Shown: positions 10,114 through 18,451 of the stretch, one piece after another
How the letters are laid out: every line of letters starts with the position of its first letter
Numbering within the stretch: position 1 is the first letter of the stretch
NCBI GenBank assembly: GCA_016208535.1
Contig: JACQXW010000020.1
Span: 1-33,051, forward strand
Direction of reading: 5' to 3'
Length of the DNA: 33,051 nt
Source: Candidatus Terryibacteriota bacterium
GTDB lineage: Bacteria > Patescibacteriota > Minisyncoccia > UBA9983
Program-made: the position numbers and the translations under genes
The notes under the pieces: generated by a model
Database searches by the model: none
What the model was told of the DNA's origin: nothing
Seen by the model: only the letters and a program-made list of their open reading frames with translations

Positions 10114-11240
10114 TTGTTTACTACTTCCAAAATTAAATTCTCGTACATTTTTGCCACCTTATCAACCGAATATTTTTCCACTGTTTTTCGCGCGTTCTCG
10201 CCCATTGTTTTAATATCTGAATTATGCATTTTTTCCAATATTCCCGCCATCTCATTTACGGAAAAACCATCCATTAAATAACCATTATATCCGTTTTGTA
10301 TATACTCATCTGGGCCGGCTGTTTTGGTGGAAACAACCGGTATACCGCATGCCATTGCTTCCACAGCACTCAAACAAAATCCCTCCATGAACGAAGATAT
10401 GGCGAAAAAATCGCTGACTAAATAATATTTGTAAATATTATCCACCAATCCTAGAAAACTAACCTTATCGGATATTTTCAAGTCACTGGTTTGTTTCAAC
10501 AGCTCATTCTTTAGGGTCCCCTCGCTGATAATAATCAGTTTATATTCAGGATGTTTTTTTACGAATTCGGCAAATCCGTCAATCAATAATTTGTGATTTT
10601 TCTGATGAGTGAGACGGGCTACATTGATTATTATCTTGTTTTTTTCGTCAAATCCTATCTTTCTTAAAATTTCTTTACGATTGAAATTCTTTTTTGCATT
10701 TTCTATTTTTTCTAAATTCACGACACCGGGAATTATTTTTATTTTTTCTCTTTTAACTCCCTCTGTCTTTACCGTGAAATCAGCGACCGTCGGCGCTTCG
10801 GCAATAATGCTATCGGTAATTAAATTTAATATCCTATCAACCCATTCCTGCCACTTACTTCGAAAAATTTCCGTGTTATGCTTAATCACTGCTATTTTAT
10901 AACCCGTAAACGGTTTTAATATTCTAAAAATCGTGCTTGTCAAAAATATATTGGTGATGACAATATCTAGTTTTAATTTTCTAAGTTTTTTTAATAATTT
11001 AAAAATTTCTATAACATCCTTTCCTCCGCGAAAATTAAATTTATGAATTTGAACATAATTTGGCAATAAATCGTAAAATTCCCATTTTTCCGGAAACTGA
11101 AAAAGTGTTATCAAGTGCCATTCAAATTTATCAGAATCAAATTTTTTAAATAATTCCGTAATCAATTTCTGCGCTCCGCCAACGACAAAATCATTAATAG
11201 CAATCGCAACTTTAATTTTCTCATTTTTTATTTCCTCCAT
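10110..11240 (-). CDS. Glycosyltransferase family 4-like
   Basis: VGGAQKLITELFKKF...INVARLTHQKNHKLLIDGF...SSFMEGFCLSAVEAMACGIPVVSTKTAGPDEYI. Confidence 0.9.
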   Translation of the reverse strand: MEEIKNEKIKVAIAINDFVVGGAQKLITELFKKFDSDKFEWHLITLFQFPEKWEFYDLLPNYVQIHKFNFRGGKDVIEIFKLLKKLRKLKLDIVITNIFLTSTIFRILKPFTGYKIAVIKHNTEIFRSKWQEWVDRILNLITDSIIAEAPTVADFTVKTEGVKREKIKIIPGVVNLEKIENAKKNFNRKEILRKIGFDEKNKIIINVARLTHQKNHKLLIDGFAEFVKKHPEYKLIIISEGTLKNELLKQTSDLKISDKVSFLGLVDNIYKYYLVSDFFAISSFMEGFCLSAVEAMACGIPVVSTKTAGPDEYIQNGYNGYLMDGFSVNEMAGILEKMHNSDIKTMGENARKTVEKYSVDKVAKMYENLILEVVNK

Positions 11241-11246
11241 ATATAT

Positions 11247-12599
11247 CTATTCTAAATCCGTCCTTAAAAATTTTTTCCGCAGAAACATGAAAAATTTGAC
11301 ATCCCAGCCGCCGAACCAGCGCAATTCCCAGTGCCACTTAAATAAAAGGCCAATCAATCTCTTTATTAAATTTTTTGAATTGCTGTAATTCAGACCATAA
11401 TGGGAAACTACCCAAACATAGGGCAACGTTTTATTTTCCTTTTTACTCAACCAGGGATAATGAACATCGGTGTCAAAAACATCGCCTACTGGACTCTCGT
11501 CATAATAATTTATCCATCCCTCAAAGGTATCTGGCAATTTGTAGCCGGATTTTTTCACCTCTTCGTATAATAATCCGCCCGGATACGGCCTGTATATTTG
11601 CGGGCCGAGAATATCAACCAATGAACCATAACTGCTCAAAACGTCTATTAATTTGTAAGTTTCTTCTCTCTCCTCTGTTGTTTCCGTAGGAATACCGGTC
11701 ATAATAGAACAGGTTGCATGAATGCCGTATTTTACACATTGGCTGACGGCGAATTTCACTTTCTCCGGCGTCTGGCCCTTGCGCAGGAAATTCAAAACCC
11801 TCTGAGATCCGCTCTCCACTCCAAAACGCAATTGGCGGCATCCGGATTCCACCATCTTCGGCAAAAAATCATCATCAATCCTTCCAGGCATAAAATGAGT
11901 TACTCTAGAAGAAGTATCCCATGTAAATTTATATTTTTTCTTTATGATGTGGTCTATTATCGCTTCCGCCTTATCTATGTCCTGAAAAAAATCCTCGTCT
12001 CGAAAATAAATTTTTGGCGGATTAAATTCTTTTGTCACATAATCAATGTCAGCCAGCACTTTTTCCACTGGCACGCCCTCGTATCTTTTATTCCTGACGC
12101 TGTTTATACAGAAAGCGCATTTGTAGGAACAGTTAAAGCCCGTCACCACTTGCGCGCGCTTTTTTCTATAAACGTCTTTCACCTGCTCCGGCAAAAGAGA
12201 ATAATCAAAAGTGTCTTTCGGCAATTCCGTTGTCACCACCTCGTCAAAATAATTACCGTAATCTTGATCTGGAAATAAAATAGGGTGGATTCCGCCGGCA
12301 ATAATTTTAATTTTTGGATAATTTTCGCGGATATATTTCACTAAAGGCACGGTGTATTTTATTTGCATTGAGGTTAAAGAAAATCCCACCAACTCAATAT
12401 TTTTTACCGCCTCTTTAAATTTTTCTAAAAAATCGTCTTCGTTATTTTCATCTAAAAATTTAACATTAGAACCCTTAATGGTTTTCTTGTAATAACTGGC
12501 AACAGCCCACGCGCCCCACATCACCATGCCCGCAAGCTTCCTATCACTGGAACGAGTGTTAACAATTAATATTTTTTTAATATTTAATAAATCAATCAT
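11247..12599 (-). CDS. B12-binding domain radical SAM protein
   Basis: VVTGFNCSYKCAFCINSVRNKRYEGVP (CxxxCxxC) plus N-terminal cobalamin-binding-like region (VGFSLTSMQIKYTVPLVKYIRENYPKIKIIAGGIHPILFP). Confidence 0.88.
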   Translation of the reverse strand: MIDLLNIKKILIVNTRSSDRKLAGMVMWGAWAVASYYKKTIKGSNVKFLDENNEDDFLEKFKEAVKNIELVGFSLTSMQIKYTVPLVKYIRENYPKIKIIAGGIHPILFPDQDYGNYFDEVVTTELPKDTFDYSLLPEQVKDVYRKKRAQVVTGFNCSYKCAFCINSVRNKRYEGVPVEKVLADIDYVTKEFNPPKIYFRDEDFFQDIDKAEAIIDHIIKKKYKFTWDTSSRVTHFMPGRIDDDFLPKMVESGCRQLRFGVESGSQRVLNFLRKGQTPEKVKFAVSQCVKYGIHATCSIMTGIPTETTEEREETYKLIDVLSSYGSLVDILGPQIYRPYPGGLLYEEVKKSGYKLPDTFEGWINYYDESPVGDVFDTDVHYPWLSKKENKTLPYVWVVSHYGLNYSNSKNLIKRLIGLLFKWHWELRWFGGWDVKFFMFLRKKFLRTDLE

Positions 12600-12629
12600 A
12601 AAACTTATTTAAAATAAGACCGATATTTT

Positions 12630-13661
12630 TCATAATGCTTTTTCCCAACTTTCTTTATATAACCTCAAAGTTTCCTCTTTGTTTGGTAATTTTTCTATTG
12701 TGCTCCGCGCCCTTGCTCCCAAGTTCTTTCTTAAATCATCGTCTTCCATTACTTTCAGCATTGCTTCCGCCAATTTTTTAGAATCGCTCACGGGAATAAC
12801 GATTCCGCTCTCGTTATTTTTTATAATCTCTCCAGCGCACCCCACATCAGTCATAATTATCGGCAAACCATAACTTGCCGCCTCAATAACCGCCATTCCC
12901 CATCCCTCATAATCAGAAGTCAACAAAAACGCGTCCGCCTCTTGGTAAAATTTTGAAACATCCTCCTGCCAGCCAAAAAGTTTTATATTATCTTGTAATT
13001 TGTAATTAGTAATTAGTAATTCGTAATTTTTTCTCTCCGGCCCTTCGCCGACAATCCATAACTCCAGTTGTAAGTTGTTGGTTGTAAGTTGTTTGTTAAT
13101 TATCTCCCCCATCGCCTCTATCTGCATCTTTATATTCTTCACCACTACCAACCTTCCCACCGTCAAAAAAACAAACTTGTTAATTTGTTTCGGATTTCGG
13201 ATTTCGGATTTCGTGCTTATCTCTACATATATCGGCACCACCGTAATCTTCCCCTCACCAACCCCGAATTCCTCAACCAATTGCCTTTTTAATCTTTGAC
13301 TCACCACCCTTATTGAATCTGCCCGCGGAATCACGAACTTCGCAAGCAGTTTTCTGATACCGCGATATTTTTCAAACCCGTGAATCTGTAAATTAAGCCC
13401 GATGCCGAACCTTCTCGCCAAAAACCACCCCAAAAAAGCCAAGTAATACGCGTCCTGAACGGTGATAACATCATATTTTTCTTTTTTTAATATCTTTTTG
13501 GATTGAAAAAAAATCCTGATCAACCCGATTATTTTATTTTTTGAATCAGGAACAACCACATCGTATTGCTCAACGATTTTTTTATATTCGCTTATTCTTT
13601 TGGACAAGTTGGAATTTTTATCCAAAGCCGATCTGTCCAACCCCAAACTTAAAATCCTCAT
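12630..13661 (-). CDS. Glycosyltransferase family 4-like containing heptanucleotide-repeat-encoded segments
   Basis: TVGRLVVVKNIKMQIEAM...LLTSDYEGWGMAVIEAASYGLPIIMTDVGCAGEII. Confidence 0.87.
   Translation of the reverse strand: MRILSLGLDRSALDKNSNLSKRISEYKKIVEQYDVVVPDSKNKIIGLIRIFFQSKKILKKEKYDVITVQDAYYLAFLGWFLARRFGIGLNLQIHGFEKYRGIRKLLAKFVIPRADSIRVVSQRLKRQLVEEFGVGEGKITVVPIYVEISTKSEIRNPKQINKFVFLTVGRLVVVKNIKMQIEAMGEIINKQLTTNNLQLELWIVGEGPERKNYELLITNYKLQDNIKLFGWQEDVSKFYQEADAFLLTSDYEGWGMAVIEAASYGLPIIMTDVGCAGEIIKNNESGIVIPVSDSKKLAEAMLKVMEDDDLRKNLGARARSTIEKLPNKEETLRLYKESWEKAL
12993..13027. repeat. Five tandem heptamers T[TAC]GTAAT inside GT coding sequence
   Basis: ttgtaat ttgtaat tagtaat tagtaat tcgtaat. 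Confidence 0.9.
13067..13101. repeat. Degenerate tandem heptamers GTTGTAA/GTTGTTG inside the same gene
   Basis: gttgtaa gttgttg gttgtaa gttgttt gttaatt. Confidence 0.75.
13191..13211. repeat. Three tandem CGGATTT heptamers inside the same gene
   Basis: cggattt cggattt cggattt, encoding part of KSEIRNPK. Confidence 0.85.
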
Positions 13662-13974
13662 CCCGTTAGAGACAGGAAACGCTTTAATCTGTTTTTGATA
13701 TAGCGCTTACCCATGCCTGATTTTAAATATTTTTCTCTCGACCTTGTGTCTTCTTCATTTAAACATGTTCACCACGTTAGAAAATATTATTTTCTAACGT
13801 GGCAAGTAATATATTAAATTCCATGGACCCTTATTTTTTGTCCAAGTTGATTTTCCTTCATTGTGCTGATTAAAGCGTTTCCGTAGATTATTTGTGCTTC
13901 CAGTATACCATTTCCCGTCTTTCTTGCTTCTTATCACATATGCGTAAAACATAAGGTTGGGGTCTCTAACGGGA
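13661..13974 (-). mobile_element. Putative GIY-YIG-carrying mobile element with 13-bp perfect terminal inverted repeats TCCCGTTAGAGAC / GTCTCTAACGGGA and flanking direct repeat CTCA
   Basis: TIRs at 13661-13673 and 13962-13974; CTCA at 13657-13660 and 13975-13978. Confidence 0.7.
13772..13802. repeat. Perfect palindrome CCACGTTAGAAAATA-T-TATTTTCTAACGTGG interrupting the GIY-YIG gene
   Basis: 15-bp arms, 1-nt centre, read directly. Confidence 0.9.
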
Positions 13975-13982
13975 CTCATAAT

Positions 13983-15473
13983 TTATTTTGTTACAAATCT
14001 TTTCGCTAATTTAAATTCTATCGGCCATTTGAAAAATTTCAGCTTCCATCTTAATTTACACAATAAAATAAAACCGAGCTTCAATAATTTTTGCGCCTTG
14101 ACGCTTGAACCCATGGCGCTCTTCACGCTGTGCGCGCCGAATCGCACGTACGCCTCCATTGATTCCACAAAATCCTTGTCCTTCACCCAGGGAAAATTTT
14201 TCACCGCCAGATAACTTAATTCATTTTCCGCCAAACTCGCCCATTCCTCAAGCGACTGCGGCTCCTTCCAGCCGGCCTGAATGCATTCTTCATAAAGTTC
14301 TGAACCCGGATACGGCCGAAAGGCTTGCGGACCTAAAATCTGAATTTCCGGGCTCAATTTTATCAATTCATCTATCAAATCCAAAGTCGCCATCATATCA
14401 GAACGCTCCTCCCCGGGCAAACCTATCATAAAAGAATATTGGGGAATAATGCCGCGCCTCAGCGCCATCTTTGCCGAACGCAGAATGTCTTGTGGATTAA
14501 TGTCTTTTTTGATTTTTTTTAAAATTCTCGGGCAGCCGGATTCCGCTCCAAATGACAAAAGATAACATCCTGATTTTTTCATTTTTTCCAAAAAATCGTC
14601 ATCAACTTTTCCCCGCCCGACTGAACGATTATCATCATTCAGTCGTTCGGGCGGGCCTTCTGCAACATAATTCGCCCTGATGGTCGTCTCCCATGGAATT
14701 TCCAATTTTCTTTCTATCATGCCGTCAATTATCGCCCGGCTGCGCCTTAGATCGACAAAAAAATTCTCATCCCAAAAACGCAAATTTTTGCCGCGGAAAT
14801 ATTCTTTTTCTTTGATAATTTTTAGGTCTTTCAAAACCTGTTCCACTGTCCTACCTCTCCAATTATTTTTTAAAATGGCATTTATACAGAAAGTGCACCT
14901 GTGCGGACAGCCACGAGAGGTTAAAGACGGAATCAAGGTCAATTTTTCCAAAACTTCTTTCGGCTCCAAATCCCATTTGAATAAAGGCATTTGCGCCGGA
15001 TTATGGAGAGCCTGCGGAGAATTAGCGACAATACGGCCGTCTTTTTTATAAACAATACCCTTTATTTCCGCCAAATCTTTTTCTTGCGCCAAATCAAGCA
15101 TGGTAAGTTCTCCTTCGCCGAAACAAACAATGTCAACCAAAGAATGTTCGGCTGTTTTCTCCGGGAAAAAAGTCGGGTGCGCTCCGCCCCAAACTATTTG
15201 GCATTGCGGATTGGTTTTTCGTATCAGTTTGCTTATTTCCAGGGCGCCTGGAATCTGAGTGGTCATTACGGACAATCCGGCTATATCATAATTCTTAATT
15301 TCATTTTTAAGCAAATCAAGATAATTTTCCTGCCGAGCGCCGTCAATAATTTTCACCTTAATTCCCTTGCTATCTAAATATGTGGCAATACTCAAAAGCC
15401 CCACCGAAATAGATGTATCATATTTTTCTTTAGAGACATTAAAGGGCGGATTGATTAAAAGGGTTTTTTGCAT
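13983..15473 (-). CDS. B12-binding domain radical SAM protein (paralog of 11247..12599)
   Basis: IPSLTSRGCPHRCTFCINAILKNNWRGR; shares 'LGPQxxRPYPGxxLYEE' and 'DDDFLxKMxxSGC' with the upstream paralog. Confidence 0.88.
   Translation of the reverse strand: MQKTLLINPPFNVSKEKYDTSISVGLLSIATYLDSKGIKVKIIDGARQENYLDLLKNEIKNYDIAGLSVMTTQIPGALEISKLIRKTNPQCQIVWGGAHPTFFPEKTAEHSLVDIVCFGEGELTMLDLAQEKDLAEIKGIVYKKDGRIVANSPQALHNPAQMPLFKWDLEPKEVLEKLTLIPSLTSRGCPHRCTFCINAILKNNWRGRTVEQVLKDLKIIKEKEYFRGKNLRFWDENFFVDLRRSRAIIDGMIERKLEIPWETTIRANYVAEGPPERLNDDNRSVGRGKVDDDFLEKMKKSGCYLLSFGAESGCPRILKKIKKDINPQDILRSAKMALRRGIIPQYSFMIGLPGEERSDMMATLDLIDELIKLSPEIQILGPQAFRPYPGSELYEECIQAGWKEPQSLEEWASLAENELSYLAVKNFPWVKDKDFVESMEAYVRFGAHSVKSAMGSSVKAQKLLKLGFILLCKLRWKLKFFKWPIEFKLAKRFVTK
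14612..14655. repeat. GC-rich imperfect palindrome CCCGCCCGACTGAA...TTCAGTCGTTCGGGCGGG in the radical SAM coding sequence
   Basis: Stem CCCGCC-CGACTGAA / TTCAGTCG-(TTCG bulge)-GGCGGG. The encoded stretch is absent from the paralog. Confidence 0.75.
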
Positions 15474-15519
15474 AAAAAATATAAATTAATTTTACGATAC
15501 TAAAGAAAATTAAGAAATC

Positions 15520-15548
15520 TTGACAAGTAATACCAAAAATGCTAATCT
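15520..15548 (+). promoter_or_regulatory. Candidate sigma70-type promoter upstream of 15619 CDS
   Basis: TTGACA (15520-15525), 17-nt spacer, TAATCT (15543-15548). Confidence 0.5.
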
Positions 15549-15618
15549 AAAATAACTCTTTGATATCCTTGATATTAAAGAGGCAGCACTTTAAAAAAAT
15601 TTTAATAAGGAGGATAAA

Positions 15619-16350
15619 TTGGAGCCAAAAATCGCTGTTATTTTTCGGTCGTATGCAAAGACGCCCGATAATCTGCAAGAAATGCTGGACCGCGCTCATA
15701 AAAGCGCAGTTGCAGCATTTAATTGCGGGTGCGTGCCGTATTTCTGTATCCCAATAGACTATGACTGCGGAAAAACAAAAGATTTTTTCAAGAAGGGTTT
15801 CCTTAAATTCAAGGATATAAGTCAGCCCGACATTTTAGAGTGCCCTGGGTATCATAGCTCAGGCGCTCTTAACAAGGCTATCGCCGTGATTCAGAAGAGT
15901 GGCGATTATACGCATGTGGCCATCGTCTCAAACAAGGCCAGCGGGTATCTGGTGCCTGAAACAATAAAAGCGATTACCGACGCCATTAATACTGGTGCGA
16001 AAGTTGTCGGCGTCATAGTAGACGAAATCATTTGTGAAAGCCGGATCCAGAACACCTTTGCTGTCTGGGATATTGAAGCCTTGATGACACTTGATATCCC
16101 CGGTTTTGACAACGAAACAGGCATTGAGGAAATCGCTCCCATAGTAAGGCTCATCAGGAAGTACGGACCTTGTATCGCTGTTCTTAATCCTACTGTCGGT
16201 AAGTTGAACATCCGCACAGACGGAAAAGACCGCCATCACGAGGTTATAACGACAAAACAGGAACGCCAAGAAATAGAGGTCAAGCGCGTCAACACTGACT
16301 TCGATTTTATCCAAAAGGGTATTATGAAAGGATACCCGAAAAAAATCTGA
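15619..16350 (+). CDS. Conserved hypothetical protein
   Basis: TTG start at 15619 preceded by AAGGAGG; 243 aa; own promoter-like and terminator-like signals. Family not recognised. Confidence 0.65.
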   Translation: MEPKIAVIFRSYAKTPDNLQEMLDRAHKSAVAAFNCGCVPYFCIPIDYDCGKTKDFFKKGFLKFKDISQPDILECPGYHSSGALNKAIAVIQKSGDYTHVAIVSNKASGYLVPETIKAITDAINTGAKVVGVIVDEIICESRIQNTFAVWDIEALMTLDIPGFDNETGIEEIAPIVRLIRKYGPCIAVLNPTVGKLNIRTDGKDRHHEVITTKQERQEIEVKRVNTDFDFIQKGIMKGYPKKI

Positions 16351-16355
16351 ATCTA

Positions 16356-16394
16356 CCCCCTACGGAATTTTAGGTCCGTGGGGGATTTTTTTTA
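16356..16394 (+). terminator. Rho-independent-type terminator
   Basis: CCCCCTACGGA-ATTTTAGG-TCCGTGGGGG followed by a T-rich tract, just after the stop of 15619..16350. Confidence 0.75.
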
Positions 16395-16400
16395 TTTATG

Positions 16401-16474
16401 ATATAATCCCGTTAGAAATCTATTAATAATATATTAGCCATAGTTTTGCTAAAAAATTTCTAACGGGATATAAT
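16401..16474. repeat. Palindromic element CCCGTTAGAAAT...ATTTCTAACGGG (16408-16467), flanked by 7-bp direct repeat ATATAAT (16401-16407, 16468-16474)
   Basis: 12-bp perfect arms plus flanking direct repeat; ends 7 nt before the ATG of the next gene. Confidence 0.85.
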
Positions 16475-16481
16475 CAAAAAT

Positions 16482-17297
16482 ATGAATACTACAAATTATC
16501 GCGATTTTTCCATTTATTTGGTTAAAGAGGCAGGAGAAAAACTTAAAAAAACTAGAAATAAAAAAATTGAAGTATCTTTTAAAGGAGAAGACACAAAAGA
16601 CCTTATCACAAAAGTTGATATTGAAATCAATGATTTTTTTGTGTCAGAAATTAATAAAACATTTCCAGAACACCAGATATATTCGGAAGAGGAAAAATTT
16701 TTAGACTCTGTTAAAAAAAACCAGTATGAGTGGGCACTTGACCCAATAGACGGCACTTCAAATTTCAGCCGAAACATCCCGCATTTTTCAACTTGCGTCG
16801 GGCTTCTTTATGAAGAAGTTCCCATTGCCGGCGCGGTCTATAATCCCATTACCAATGAATTATTTAGTTTTGAGAAAGGAAAAGGATCGTTTCTTAATGA
16901 TTTGCCGATTCGCGTATCAGATGTCAACAAAGCAATTGACGCTTATGCTATTTTCCGCATCGGACACAAAGAACCTTTGTTTAAATGGGGAGAGAAAGCG
17001 CAAATATCTTTTCTTGCGTCAATGAAAAAAGTAAGCAATTTCGGCTCATCGGCTCTTGATTTATGTTTCTTAGCAGCCGGCCGGGTTGACGCGGTTATTT
17101 ATGGCACTTTTACCACGCGCGATGTCGCTGCGGCAATCGGCATCCTGCGGGAAGCCGGAGGAGAAATTTACACGCCAGCCGGCCAGCCGGCGCCACTATC
17201 AAAAAAACGCCAAACAATCATTGCCGCCGCAAACAGAAAACTTTTTGAAGAAATTCAACCTTTGTCTTACCTAGAACTTTTGCCGCCTTCTTTATAA
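16482..17297 (+). CDS. Inositol monophosphatase family protein
   Basis: YSEEEKFL...WALDPIDGTSNFSRNIPHFSTCVGLLYEEVPIAGAVYNPITNELFSFEKGKGSFLND (IMPase DPIDGT motif). Confidence 0.9.
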   Translation: MNTTNYRDFSIYLVKEAGEKLKKTRNKKIEVSFKGEDTKDLITKVDIEINDFFVSEINKTFPEHQIYSEEEKFLDSVKKNQYEWALDPIDGTSNFSRNIPHFSTCVGLLYEEVPIAGAVYNPITNELFSFEKGKGSFLNDLPIRVSDVNKAIDAYAIFRIGHKEPLFKWGEKAQISFLASMKKVSNFGSSALDLCFLAAGRVDAVIYGTFTTRDVAAAIGILREAGGEIYTPAGQPAPLSKKRQTIIAAANRKLFEEIQPLSYLELLPPSL

Positions 17298-18427
17298 AAA
17301 AATCTGCTGGCGGAATGCCCTATTTCTTTTTGGCGTTTTTTTTCTTCCTCGGAACGCAATAATTCCCTTTTTTGGTTAAACAGCCGGATTTTTTCTTCTG
17401 GCAAGACTTCATTGTCAATAATCGACTGGAGCGCATCTGTCCAAAATTCAACACCCAAGCGCGCAATCTCATGCAAATCACCGGATGTTTTTGTAAGCGC
17501 CTCTGTGTAATACTTTAAAAGAAAACATATTTTATACATGCGCATCAGACGAAGAACTAAATATTCTTCCTCACCGCGATTCTGGCGCACATAATCAACA
17601 AGAGCTATTTCCAAGGGCTGGTTAAAGATAACCATAAAATTAAGAAAACGCGCCCATCCCTCATATTTGTTTCCGAAATGCATTGAGGTGTAATCAAGTA
17701 AATAAATGTCTTTTACGGAAACACGAAGATTGTGCGGAGCACAGTCGGCATGAGTGAGAAAACTGGAATACCGTTCTATTGCAACATGATTTTTAAAAAT
17801 AATTTCTTTCGCCCTACCTATAACCTCAGCCACTCTCTTATTATCAGGATCGTTTGCCAACACGCTTTTCTCAAATTTCTCAAATGAAAGCATATATTCG
17901 CGCGCATTAGAAGCGAACAATTCATGGACGTTTGATTTGCGGAACTTACCTTTGATTTTCTTTATATGCGACGAAGCAGTCGCATGAAATCCTTCCTGGG
18001 CCTCAAAAATACGCAAAGCCAAAAAAAACTGCTCCTCAAGCGAACGGCCCAAAAACGGATTTTCTTGTTCGATATAAGCCGTGGCATAAATTACATATTT
18101 GCCGCGCCTGGCAAAAACAAGCTCCTCAGGAAACAAAAATGTTTTATAAGAAAAATTAAGATTGAGCAAAATTTCGCGCAAATTCCGTTCACGTTCAATC
18201 TCATTCTTTTCCAATGGATCGCTGCTGATTTTTATAATTGCCTTTTTCCCATCGCTTTTGCGATAACCGATAAGAATAATTTTGCGGCCGCTCATAAGAT
18301 ATCTCTCACCGCCGACGTGCGGCTGCTCCACATCAAGCACAAAGCCAAGTTCTGTTAAAAAAGGAGTAATTTCCGCTATCTCCTTTTTTAAATACATATC
18401 CCATTCTTGTTTATATTCCGCTTTCAT
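17267..18427 (-). CDS. Aminoglycoside/choline phosphotransferase-like kinase fold protein
   Basis: SFLTHADCAPHNLRVSVKDIYLLDYTSMHFGNKYEGWARFLNF matches the HxDxxxxN...hxD pattern; start MKAEYKQEWDMYL at 18427. Confidence 0.6.
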   Translation of the reverse strand: MKAEYKQEWDMYLKKEIAEITPFLTELGFVLDVEQPHVGGERYLMSGRKIILIGYRKSDGKKAIIKISSDPLEKNEIERERNLREILLNLNFSYKTFLFPEELVFARRGKYVIYATAYIEQENPFLGRSLEEQFFLALRIFEAQEGFHATASSHIKKIKGKFRKSNVHELFASNAREYMLSFEKFEKSVLANDPDNKRVAEVIGRAKEIIFKNHVAIERYSSFLTHADCAPHNLRVSVKDIYLLDYTSMHFGNKYEGWARFLNFMVIFNQPLEIALVDYVRQNRGEEEYLVLRLMRMYKICFLLKYYTEALTKTSGDLHEIARLGVEFWTDALQSIIDNEVLPEEKIRLFNQKRELLRSEEEKKRQKEIGHSASRFFYKEGGKSSR

Positions 18428-18451
18428 GATAAATTTAACACTATAATAACA

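Larger units (their letters stand above)
13658..13979 (-). pseudogene. GIY-YIG single-domain nuclease gene, split by an inserted palindrome
   Basis: N-part 13794-13979: MSPVRDPNLMFYAYVIRSKKDGKWYTGSTNNLRKRFNQHNEGKSTWTKNKGPWNLIYY. C-part 13658-13765 in another frame: CLNEEDTRSREKYLKSGMGKRYIKNRLKRFLSLTG*. Palindrome 13772-13802 lies between them. Confidence 0.85.

Noticed and set aside
13661-13974. CCCGTTAG inverted repeats interpreted only as transcription terminators
   Set aside because: Arms are up to hundreds of bp apart, some lie inside coding frames, they lack consistent T-tracts and several have flanking direct repeats. A terminator role for single copies such as 527-641 remains possible.
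11247-15473. Two radical SAM genes plus GT and GIY-YIG as a RiPP-type or defence cluster
   Set aside because: No precursor peptide or defence-associated domain seen; B12-binding radical SAM proteins are common in surface-glycan or lipid loci.
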